DNA from: Megascapheus bottae
Lineage: Eukaryota > Chordata > Mammalia > Rodentia > Geomyidae
DNA length: 64,000 nt
NCBI GenBank assembly: GCA_024803745.1
Contig: JANJXV010000024.1
Location: 11,361,427 to 11,425,426, forward strand
Reading direction: 5' to 3'
In this document: positions 54,881 through 64,000 of the stretch, one piece after another
Position numbering within the stretch: the first letter of the stretch is position 1
How the letters are laid out: each line of letters begins with the position of its first letter
Program-made: the position numbers and the translations under genes
Notes under the pieces: generated by a model
What the model saw: the letters and a program-made list of their open reading frames with translations, nothing else
Told to the model about the DNA's origin: nothing
Database searches by the model: none

Positions 54881-56969
54881 TATGATTCTTTGTAGCTTCT
54901 TAATATGGTCTCATATCTTACTGTTGACAGTATATTTTATGGACTCTGATATGCCTGCTTACACTAGGGTTTTTTTTCTTTTCATATATTTTTCTTTTTT
55001 TTTTCTTTCTGACTGTTTTTTTTTAATTGTAATTAGTAGAAGGGTTACATGATATTTGCCAGATAGATGGTGCATTAATTCCCATACATTGATACCCTTT
55101 CACATGTCTCGGTCCCCATTTCCTTCCCTCCACCCCCACTCCTCATCTTGTTTTCCCCGTTCCCTACCAATTTCAAATAACCAAATACAAATATATGCGA
55201 TATATCAGGTAACAAAGTGAGATACTGTAACAATATGAGATAACCAAGGGACAGCAAAAGAGATGAGAGATAACATAGTACCTTAAGAACAACAATCATT
55301 CATTATATGGCTTATGTTTCTATATCCTAGAGATCCTTTCATTTAGCGTCCTACTATATGGCCTTTAGTATCAAGGTTTTGCTTTATTGCAAATCTCTGC
55401 TAGCAGAGCCCAAGGTTTCTGCTGATTATGACAAATGAGGGAAACCATTGAGTCTAAGTTCCTTTGAGTCTGGCTTACTTCACTTAATATGATCTTTTCT
55501 AAGTCTTTCCATTTCCTAACAAATGGGGCAATGTCATTCTTTCTGACAGCAGCATAGAATTCCATTGTGTACAAATACCACATCTTGTTGATCCACTCAT
55601 CAACTGAGGGACATCTAGGTTGGTTCCATATCTTTGCTATGGTAAATAGTGCTGCAATGAACATTGTTGTGCTGGTGGATTTAGTATGTCTTTGTTTCTG
55701 GATGATTGGGTAAATACCAAGTAGTGGAATTGCTGGGTCATAGGGGAGCTCTATGTTTAGTCTTTTGAGGCACTGCCATACTGCCTTCCATAGTGGTTGA
55801 ACGAGTTTGCACTCCCACCAACAGTGTAGTAGTGATCCCTCCTGGCTATATCCCCTCCAGCATCTGTTGTTATTTATTATTAGTTTTCTTGGTCCTGGCT
55901 ATTCTAACTGGAGTGAGATGGAATCTTAGAGTTGTTTTGATTTGCATTTCTTTTATGACCAGAGATGTCGAGCATTTCTTCATGTGTCTATAGGCCATTT
56001 TTGCTTCTTCTTCAGAGAAGACTCTCTTTAAGTCTTTGGCCCATCTTTTAATGGAATGGTTGTTTCTTAGAGATTAGTTTTGGATTGATTCAATTTTTTG
56101 AGCTGTTGATATATTTTAGATATGAGGCCTTTGTCTGTTGTATGGTTGGTGAAGAACTTCTCCCACTCTGTAGGCTTCCTAATTAGTTTACTAGCTATGT
56201 CCTTTGCCATACAAAAGCTCTGCAGTTTAATGCAGTCCCACTTATCCAGCCTTTCTCTGATTTGTTGTGATTCTTGGTCCTTATTAAGAAAGTTTCGACC
56301 TGTGCCAAGGAGATCTAGGATATCTCCTATTCCTTCTTGTGAAGTTTTCAGAGTGTCGGCTTTTACCTCCAGGTCTTTGATCCATTTGGAGTTAATTCTA
56401 GTACAGGGTGACAAAGAAGGATCCAACTTTAGTTTTCTGCATGTGCTTAACCAGTTCTTCCAGCATCACTTGTTGAAGAGGCTATCATTCTATTTTTTTG
56501 GCTCCCTTGTGAAAGATTAGGTGGCCATAGGTCTGTGGTTTAATATCTGGGTCTTCAGTTCTATTCCATTGGTCTTCAAGCCTGTTCTTGTGCCAGTACC
56601 AAGCTGTTTTGATAATTATAGCTCTGTAATAGAGTCTAAAGTTTGGTATTGAAATTCCTCCAGCGCTGTTCTTTCTGCTAAGAAGTGTTTTTGCTATACA
56701 GGGTCTTTATTATTCCATATGAAATTTTGGATTGCGTCTTCTATTTCTTTAAAGAATGACATTGGGATATTGATGGGTATTGCACTGAATTTGTAGATAG
56801 CTCTTGGCAAGATTGTCATTTTCATGATATTGATTCTTCCAATCCAGGAGCATCGGAGGTTTTTCCATTTCCTCAGTTCTGCTTTAATTTCCCTTTTCAA
56901 GGTTTTAAAGGTTTCATCAAAAAGGTCCTTTACATTCTTAGTTAAGCCAATTCCTAGGTACTTTATTTT

Positions 56970-58217
56970 CTATGAGGCTATTGCAAAAGGAGTTGCTTTC
57001 CTGATTGTTGCCTCATTCCTCTCACTGTTGGCGTAGAGGAAGGCAGTTGATTTTTGAGGGTTAATTTTATAGCCTGCTACCCTTTCAAAGTTTTGAATCA
57101 GCTCAAGGAGCTTGGGAGTAGAGTCTATAGGATTCTTTAAATACAGGATCATGTCATCTGCAAAGAGGGAAAGTTTTACTTCCTCTTTCCCTATTTGGAT
57201 CCCCTTTATGCTTGCTTCTTGCCTTATTGCACTGGCTAGGAATTCTAATACTATGTTAAAGAGGAGTGGAGAGAGTGGGCATCCTTGTCTCATTCCTGAT
57301 TTTAGAGGGAATGGCTTTAGCTTTTCGCCATTAAGTATAATACTTGCTGTGGGTTTGTCATACACAGACTTTATTATATTGAGGAATGTTCTGTGGATTC
57401 CTAGTTTCTCCAGAGCTTTTAACATAAAGGAGAGTTGGATCTTGTCAAATGCCTTTTCTGCATCTATTGAGACAATCATGTGATTTTTGTCCCTGCTCCT
57501 GTTGATGTGTTGAATTATATTAATTGATTTGCGTATGTTGAACCAGCTTTGCCTCCCTGTGATGAATCCTGTTTGATCATAGTGTATAATTTTTTTGATT
57601 TGTTGTTGTAGACGGTTGGCCAGTATTTTGTTGAGAAGTTTTGCATCGATGTTCATTAAAGATATAGGTCTATAGTTCTCTTTCTTTGATGAATCTCTGT
57701 CTGGTTTGGGGATGAGGGTTATACTGGCTTCATAGAATGAGTTTGGTAAGGAACCTTCATTTTCAATTTTGTTGAACAGCTTGAGGAGTATTGGTGTGAG
57801 CTCTGCTTTGAAGACCTTATAGAATTCAGCTGTGAATCCATCTGGCCCTGGGCTTTTCTTAGGTGGAAGGTCTCTTATTGCCATTTCTATTTCAGTGCTT
57901 GAAATAGGCCTGTTTAGTTGGGTTAGTTCTTCTTGGTTAAGTGTGGGTATGTTAATATTGGCTAGGAATTCATCCATTTCTTCTAGATTCTCAAATTTGT
58001 TGGTGTAAAGGTTTGAGAAGTATTCCCTCTTGATACTCTGGATCTTGGTAATTTCTGTCGTGATATTACCTTTTTCGTCTGTGATTTTGTTTATTTCGGT
58101 ATGCTCTCTTCTTTTTTTGGTAAGATTTGCTAAGGGTTTGTCAATTTCGTCAATTCTTTCAAAGAACCAACTCCTTGTTTTGTTGATTCTTTCTGTAGTT
58201 TTTTTATTCCAATTCAT
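56970..58217 (-). pseudogene. LINE-1 ORF2 reverse transcriptase fragment (415 codons)
   Basis: This is the longest open frame in the window. It covers the RT domain of L1 ORF2, with fingers ([11 protein letters not shown]), palm ([10 protein letters not shown] and the catalytic FADD) and thumb-side sequence to NPQKSTAF. The Asp pair of FADD is intact. The frame ends at a TAG where the sister copy at 37.06 kb has AAG, so this is a nonsense mutation. The first codons follow a frameshift from the endonuclease frame, so the Met at 58217 is not a true start. Confidence 0.93.
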
Positions 58218-59257
58218 TTAATTCTGCTTTGATTTTAATAATTTGCTTTCTTCTAGTGGGATTAGGGTTGGTTTGTTGCTCTTTTTCCAGGAACTTAAGG
58301 TGACATGTTAAACTGTTGGTTTGCGATTTTTCCAATTGGTTATTGTAGGCACTCAGAGCTATAAATTTTCCTCTGAGTATTGCCTTTGCCGTGTCCCAAA
58401 GGAGCTGGTATTTTGTGTGCTCCTTTTTGTGAAATTTCATAAACTGTTGGATTTCTGTTCTGATCTCTTCAATGACCCATTGGTGATTCAACAATGTGTT
58501 GTTCAGTCTCCATGAGTTACAGGGTTTTTGTTGGTGGAGTTGTGTGTTCAGTTCCAATTTGATGCCCTTGTGGTCTGAGAGAGTGCAGGGAATAATTTCA
58601 GTGTTTCTGAATCTGTCCAGGTTTGTTTTATGGCCTAAAATGTGGTCTATTTTGGAAAATGTTCCATGTGCTGCTGAGAAAAACGTATATTGTGTTGTTG
58701 CTGGGTGGAATAATCTGCAGATGTCTGTTAGATCTAGTTGGTCTATATAGTTGTTCAATTCTAAGGTTTCTCTGTTGAGTTTTTGCCTTGTTGATCTGTC
58801 CAAAGGTGAGAGTGATGTGTTAAAGTCACCAACAATCACTGTGTTTTGATCTATGTATGGTTTCAGTGAAAGTGAAGTTTGCTTGATGAAGTTCGGAGCT
58901 CCGGGATTCGGTGTGTTGATATTTAGGATGGTTATGTCCTCCTGGAGGAAAGATCCCTTTAGTAGTATGTAGTAACCTTCTTTGTCTTTTCTCACTAATT
59001 TTAGTTTGAAGTCTGTTTTTTCTGATATGAGGATGGCAACTCCAGCCTATTTATGGGGGCCGTTAGCTTGATAGTTTATTCCAAACTCTCATTTTCAAAA
59101 GGTGTTTGTTTTTTTGGGTAAAATGTGTCTCTTGAAGGCAGCTGAACGATGGATCCTGTTTTTTGATCCAACTAGATAATCTATGCCGTTTAATTGGAGA
59201 GTTAAGTCCATTGATATTGAGAGTCAGGATTGAGATATATTTATTAGTTCCTGCCAT
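58204..59257 (-). pseudogene. LINE-1 ORF2 endonuclease region, broken
   Basis: The ORF2 start (MAGTNKYISILTLNINGLNS) is at 59257. Catalytic-type motifs follow in order: QETHF near the start, GDFNTSLSPLDR in the middle and SDHKGIKLEL near the end of the domain. A stop and a frame change near 59062-59000 split the domain. It belongs to the apurinic/apyrimidinic endonuclease fold that nicks the target DNA. Confidence 0.9.
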
Positions 59258-59887
59258 TTTTACAAGCTTTCATTAGGGCCTGTGTCTTGATAGTTTTTGT
59301 GGTACTTAGATATTATGAGCTTTAGGTGCCATGTCTTTCTGTGTATTACATTTGTGTTGGTTTTCCCTGTGTACAACATCTTTGAGAATTTTCTGTAGTG
59401 TTGGTTTTGTTGCTACATAATGTTGAAGCTTTTCCTTGGAATGGAGTGTTTTTATTGTTCCCCTCAGTTATGAATGAGAGCTTAGCTGGGTACAGTATTC
59501 TTCGCTGGTAGTTATTTGACTTCAGGGCATGGTATATATCGTTCCAATCTCTTCTTGCTTGCATGGTCTCTGCTGAGAAATATGGGGTTATTCTGATTGG
59601 TTTGTCTTTATAGGTGATTGTTCTCTCCTCCCTGACTGTTTTTAGGATCCTATCTTTGGCCTCTATTGATCCAGTTTGGATTATAATGTGGCGGTGGGAT
59701 GTCCTTTTCTGGTCAGGTCTGTTTGGGGTTCTAAAAGCTTCTTGTATCTGGATGGGCCTGTCCTTCTGGATATTTGGGAAGTTCTCTGAGATGATTCCCT
59801 GAAGTATGTTTCTAATACCATTAACCTCTTTCTCTAGACCCTCCTCAATACCAATTAGCCTTAAATTAGGCTTCCTAATTGTATCAT

Positions 59888-60185
59888 ATATTTTTAATTG
59901 TAATTAACAGAAGGGTTACATTATATTCAACAGATAGAAGGTGCATTAATTCACGTACATTGATACCCTTTCTCATGTCTTGGTCCCCATTTCCCTTCCC
60001 CCAACCCCCACCCCTCATCTTGCTTTCCCCCCTTCCCTATCCATTTTCAAATAACCAAATACAAATATTTCCAATATATCAGATAACAAAGTGAAATACT
60101 GTAACAATATGAGATAACCAAGGGACAGCAGAGGAGATGAGAGATAACATAGTACATTAAGGACAACAATCACTCATTATATAGC
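59888..60185 (-). mobile_element. Second LINE-1 3' end fused to the first
   Basis: About 298 bp of L1 3' UTR (TTTTTAATTGTAATTAACAG to CAATCACTCATTATATAGC) directly abuts ORF1 of the L1 at 55 kb. Its A-tail is only about five bases. Both are in the same orientation. Confidence 0.92.
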
Positions 60186-60297
60186 TTTTTTTTTGTTTTT
60201 AAATCAGTCCTGAGCATGGTTCTTGTGGTACTGAGGAAGCAAACGGGGTCTAATGCATGCTAGGAAAGCACTCTACCACTAGGCCAAACTCCCACCT
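60186..60297 (-). mobile_element. ID-headed SINE, internally deleted, at the L1 junction
   Basis: A T-run, AAATCAGTCCTGAGC, then TTGTGGTACTGAGGAAGCAA and CACTAGGCCAAACTCCCACC. The middle of the dimer is missing, but the 5' end of the SINE is complete. It starts where the second L1 fragment stops. Confidence 0.85.
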
Positions 60298-60799
60298 TCT
60301 AGACTAGGTTTTTGCATCCTTTCTTTTGATATATCCTGCAAATAAAGTTCGTATGCAAAGTACTGTGTTTCTAGAGCACATTCAGCTATCTTGTGTTATG
60401 AATTAGAACTTCATTGGCCAGGTGCATGGTGGTAGCTGTTTGTCTGAATTGGTGCTTACGAAGTCTGAACCTTCTGACAGAAGAATGTTAAGATGAAAAG
60501 ATTGAGTAACATGTATGAGAATTAGGATAAGTATCTGGTGAGAGCAGAAGGTGCTAAAAAAATTTCCTATTCTTCCAGATGAATTCCTTGAGTAACAAGT
60601 TTCAAGCACACAAAAAGTTTTTAAAATAAGAAACATTTTTATTAGAAATTATTATTTAGTAGAACAGAAACAAATACATAAATTGGCCTATTAACATAAG
60701 ACTGCAGAGATTATTGTGAAGCAGTGTTTCAAGATGAGCATAACAGGCCATTTTACAGAAACAATAGCATTTGAGCAGGCTTTAAGGGAGGGTGAACGT

Positions 60800-61029
60800 A
60801 AGATGCACAGCATGGCTGGGAGTTTGGCCTAGTGGTTAAAGTGTTTGCCTAGCATGCATGAAGACCCGGGTTCTATTCCTCGGTACCACATACATAGATA
60901 AAAGCCAGAAGTGGTGCTGAGGCTCAAGTGGTAGAGCTCTAGCCTTGAGAAAGTCCAAGGACAGTGCTCAGGCCCTAAGCTCAAGCCCAGGACTGGCAAA
61001 AAAAAAAAAAAAAAAAAGATGCACAGCAT
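60800..61029 (+). mobile_element. ID-headed dimeric SINE, plus strand, best copy
   Basis: A complete dimer with two tRNA-like promoters. The left A box is GGCCTAGTGGTTAAAGTG with B box GGTTCTATTCC; the right A box is GGCTCAAGTGGTAGAGC. It has a 19-A tail and a perfect 14-bp duplication, AAGATGCACAGCAT (60800-60813 and 61016-61029). It is among the youngest copies here. Confidence 0.95.
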
Positions 61030-61289
61030 ATGTGGTCCTGGGAGTACAAATATGTTTCCAGATCAGTGGCTTGTATGTCACGTGTGTCTGTTGGAACCAG
61101 AGAAGGGCATTAAGAAGAAAAAAAAAGCCCCCGCCCCCCCCCAAAAAATTACAGGTACAGCACCTCTAAAAAAAAAAACCAGTTCTCCTGTAGCACCCTC
61201 TTCCAATTAAGCCAGAAGGTCTGTTTGGGACGTATTTTTCAGCACTCCCCTGATGATTCAGATACACCACTGTTAAGATAATAAGCCTA

Positions 61290-61565
61290 GAAGCTGGGCG
61301 CCCATGGCTCATGCCTGTAATCCTAGCTACTCAGGCGGCTGCGATCTGAGGATTGAGTCTTCGCACAAAAGTCCGTGAGACTCTTTATCTCCAGTTAAAC
61401 ACCAGAAAACAAGAATGGCTCTGTAGCTCAAGTGGTAGAGCCATAGCTTTGATTTAAAGAGCTCAGGAACAGTGCCCAAGCCCAGAGTTCAAGCCCCACA
61501 ATCGACCCTGCCCCGTGCCTCCCCGTACCCTCCCAAAAAAAAGGAAAAAAAAAAAAAAAAAGAAA
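61290..61565 (+). mobile_element. 7SL-headed composite SINE, plus strand, best copy
   Basis: GCTGGGCGCCCATGGCTCAT, CTGTAATCCTAGCTACTCAG and GGCTGCGATCTGAGGATTGA form a 7SL/Alu-like head. GTAGCTCAAGTGGTAGAGCC and CAGAGTTCAAGCCCCACAAT form the right module, followed by a long A-rich tail. Confidence 0.92.
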
Positions 61566-62786
61566 AAGAGATAACCTGGAAAGGAAGCTTGGAACCCAAA
61601 TTGAAAAGTGTAGGAAGGCATTTTTAGGGTAGTTTTGGCTTTATTCTTCAGGCTGAGAAGTCTCCAAAGTTTATTGAGCAGGGATTTAATGTGATTGCAG
61701 TATTGCGTTGGGAGTGATTTATCTTGCAGGCAGAAGGGTTTTGGTGGTATTAATGAAGAACTGTGGAGCATCTGAATGGGCAGGAAGAGCACGGAAGAAT
61801 GCTCACATCAGGAAGAGACTGCAAGGTCTATTGATTGATTAAATTTGAAACAGTATCCTCAAGTTGGAAATCACTGGATAGAAATTTCTCAATAGAGATT
61901 TAAGATTTTGATCCATGCAGATAGAAACTTAGTTAAAAAAAATATGTGGTGCTGTTTAGGGAGATTGGGTAACCATGATTATCAATGTGTGGATGGGGGC
62001 TAGCCCCTAGGAAGTTGAAAATAAGTGAGGTTTAGTGAAATAAAGTTCCTTTATGTGGCACTGAAAGGTTGATTAAGTTGCATAAAAGCTTATTGTTGAT
62101 CCACAGAAGGGTTCTCCCAGCTTATAGATTGAGCATTGAGAAGTCTGCAGGGTTGGGCTGAAGGTCTTGGAGGTTTTCATTGTGTTGGTTCCTAAGTGGG
62201 GAGTTTCAGAGCTTTTCACAGGTGAGAGACCGTAGAGGAAGATGACAGCAATGGAGGCCCATAATCCCATGCCAGAAATACTTAGCAATTGAATTTGGAA
62301 GTGTTTAGACTTTAAAAAGGTTATATGGTACCTGTGTGGTTTATTAATTACATACTATTCCCAAGGGGTTGTGGATAACAACCCATAATTCAACATAGTA
62401 GTTTTCTGTAATGCAACATGAATATTCACACTAACTCGGACAAAGAACTGAAAATATTCTCACATCTGTTTAGGTGAGGTTTTGCAGTAGATAATTGAGA
62501 TGAGGTTAAGTTCTGCCACCAAAATAATCTTTTGGTTTGTAGAGATTTTTGGAATTTGCAGTTATGAATAAAGAACTTTACATTTTTGAATCTATTCTGT
62601 TAGGGAACTTTCACAAGGACAGAAGAAAGGTAGAAAACCAAATGTAGAAGGATGGAATTTATACAAGTCTGTGTGGACTCAAGATAGATAATTCTTTCAT
62701 ATTTCCCTTCCAGTAGAACTAGTTTTTATTTTGGAGTATGTGGAATGATAATATATACATTATGTTTTCTTCTTTTTTATGTATCA
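61566..62786. other. Intron stretch, nothing recognised
   Basis: AT-rich intron sequence with no exon-like signal, long frame or recognisable young repeat. Confidence 0.5.
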
Positions 62787-63250
62787 CTTTTTTATTAAAG
62801 AATCTATTAACCTTGATTTTTACATCATATTTCAAATGATGTATTTAACAAATAAGTATTCAAGAAGGGAATCTCTATATACAATCACTGGCACTTAGAT
62901 TTTAGAACAAAATTAAAATTATGGTGAGGGTTTATATGCCATAGATACATATTTATCTATGTAATAAAACATTATGTCTATGGAGTCATAGATTTCTATA
63001 TTTATGTAGTTGTGTTTATCTTTCCAATACCATGTCCATAGTAGTGGGTATGCAAATATTGAGTCCTTGCTCTTATACTGTGTGGATCTAATAGTCACAT
63101 AGTAAGGATACCCCCGTGCCTTTTGTTCCTTTGGTCTTGACTTGTCTCACTCAACATGATTTGCTTTAGATTCATCCACTTCCCTGTGAATGCCATTATT
63201 TTATCTTTTGAGGGCTTCCATAATACTCGTACCATAATTTTGGAGTTAGA
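62787..63250 (-). mobile_element. LINE-1 3' end, second subfamily, longest copy
   Basis: TTTTTTATTAAAGAATCTAT, CAAGAAGGGAATCTCTATAT and ATAAAACATTATGTCTATGG match the copies at 17.8 and 21.9 kb. Beyond them it runs into ORF2 3' sequence (CTTGTCTCACTCAACATGAT, TTCATCCACTTCCCTGTGAA), which shows that the family is LINE-1. Confidence 0.8.
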
Positions 63251-64000
63251 AATCCAAGGCCTACCTATTGTCAAATGTCCTTTTCCCCAAGCCCTCTTAT
63301 TTTGACTGGCACATGACAGTTCTGTGTTCTCACATGGGTGCTACTTCATCAATGTGTCTGCATCCTAATGTCTTCTTATTCCTTAGGGCTTAACCTAATG
63401 ACCTCATTTAGTTTAATTACCTCATTAAGTTTCTTGTCTTCCATTACTGTATCATTCTTAAATACATGGATTTAAGATTTCAACACTGTTTTCATGATAG
63501 AATTTTATTGGCCGATCAATGATTCTGAAGGGGTAGGACATCCTTGGTACTTGGTTAATGTTACTAAAGTAGATGTAGAAAATTAAACAATATAAAGAAC
63601 TCCATTTTATTGCCATTCGGTTTCCATGGCAGGCATTTTTATTGAAGCCCATTCAATCTCCTTCCTCTTGTTCAAAGAGCAGAGATAGACATAATGTCAT
63701 GGATGACCAGACTTGGTACAGAGAAACAGTCTCTAGAATGTAGCTTCTTTCAAGAGCTTTTTGTGGATTGTGCTTTGCTCAGAGCATATGAGACATTTAG
63801 TATTCTAGCCCATTAGCTAGCCCATTAAACAGTAGAGTTGAAAGTAGATGCATCCTCAGTGCTAAAGCAGTGTGTGCTGTTTCCAATGTTAGATGACAAG
63901 TGGAAACTGCCTTCCTGGCTGTACATTGTTAATGGTAGGAAAATGCTTCTAGTATTTTCCCAGGCTATTTAGGAGTTGAACCAAGGAGTAGAAAGTGGGA
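63251..64000. other. Intron stretch to window edge
   Basis: No recognised repeat or exon. The next SND1 exon was not seen. Confidence 0.5.

Larger units (their letters stand above)
55011..59887 (-). mobile_element. LINE-1, 3' UTR to ORF1, inactivated
   Basis: About 4.9 kb in minus orientation. The 3' UTR is 55016-55370. ORF2 follows in pieces. Endonuclease begins at 59257 (TLNINGL, then LQETHF) and continues in 58204-58995 (GDFN, SDH). Reverse transcriptase lies in 56970-58217 with [33 protein letters not shown] and FADDM (codons at 57150-57164). The C-terminal part is 56694-56900 and 55371-55664. An ORF1 C-terminal part lies at about 59346-59887 (NLRLIGIEEG, then ILYPAKLSF). Breaks: a stop and frameshift near 59062, a frameshift near 58205, a TAG near 56967 and more downstream. 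It cannot retrotranspose by itself. Confidence 0.95.
1..64000 (+). other. SND1: SND1 gene body, internal part (seven exons, eight introns)
   Basis: All seven recognised coding exons belong to one gene, SND1, and join without a frame break. Intron lengths between them are 2,797, 645, 567, 1,737, 3,487 and 16,501 bp. The upstream intron is represented by its last 968 bp, and the downstream intron by its first 36,495 bp. Intron phases after exons a to g are 2, 1, 0, 0, 2, 0 and 0. The following human exon should begin with residues DKNKK; I did not see it, so it should lie beyond the right edge. SND1 is a cytoplasmic and nuclear RNA-binding protein with four SN domains, a tudor domain and a partial fifth SN fold. 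It acts in RISC-associated RNA decay, splicing and transcriptional co-activation. Everything between exons is intronic and repeat-rich. Confidence 0.97.

Noticed and set aside
60814..61015. tRNA-like A and B boxes as possible tRNA genes
   Set aside because: They lie within SINE halves that lack a foldable cloverleaf and carry an A-tail.
27506..64000. Search for LRRC4, which I recall as nested in a human SND1 intron, and for the next SND1 exon
   Set aside because: No leucine-rich-repeat frame or large single-exon gene, and no sequence encoding DKNKKLRPLYD, was seen.

Overview
The window is nuclear DNA of a placental mammal, almost certainly a rodent. Its only protein-coding gene is SND1 (Tudor-SN, p100) on the plus strand. 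Seven internal exons (called a to g here) lie at 969-1047, 3845-4005, 4651-4742, 5310-5468, 7206-7312, 10800-10890 and 27392-27505. Each has canonical AG/GT borders, and they join in one open frame of about 268 residues (about 117-384 of the human protein as I recall it), from the end of the first staphylococcal-nuclease-like (SN) domain, through SN2, to the start of SN3. Neither gene end is present: the window opens in an intron, and the last intron runs off the right edge (over 36 kb).

The intronic DNA is dominated by SINEs and LINE-1. The commonest SINE is a dimer with an ID/tRNA-Ala-like left half and a second right half. A second SINE family has a 7SL/Alu-like head and a related right half. 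The ID-headed dimer matches the SINE described from Geomyoidea (kangaroo rats, pocket mice, pocket gophers), so a geomyoid rodent is my best guess; this rests on recalled family descriptions, not a search.

Layout: 1-11 kb holds six exons with short introns and SINEs on both strands. 11-27 kb is one 16.5-kb intron; inside it an ancient L1 (18.1-22.3 kb) has been split by at least seven later insertions, including a candidate mRNA retrocopy and an unidentified retrosequence, with a U6 pseudogene within the same span. 27.5-64 kb is one large intron with a twin-primed L1 (36.4-37.7 kb), a very short 5'-truncated L1 (40.8 kb), a fresh 117-bp tandem duplication (45.4 kb), a long CT-rich microsatellite (45.7 kb), a repeat-poor stretch (48.3-54.2 kb), and a 5.3-kb L1-L1-SINE composite (55-60.3 kb).

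I found no independent second gene, CpG island, promoter, CRISPR array or operon. The most interesting items are the L1-L1-SINE composite, which looks like one template-jumping event; the twin-primed L1; a 13-unit TG repeat just upstream of the exon b acceptor; inverted SINE pairs bracketing SND1 exons; and several retrosequences that need identification.
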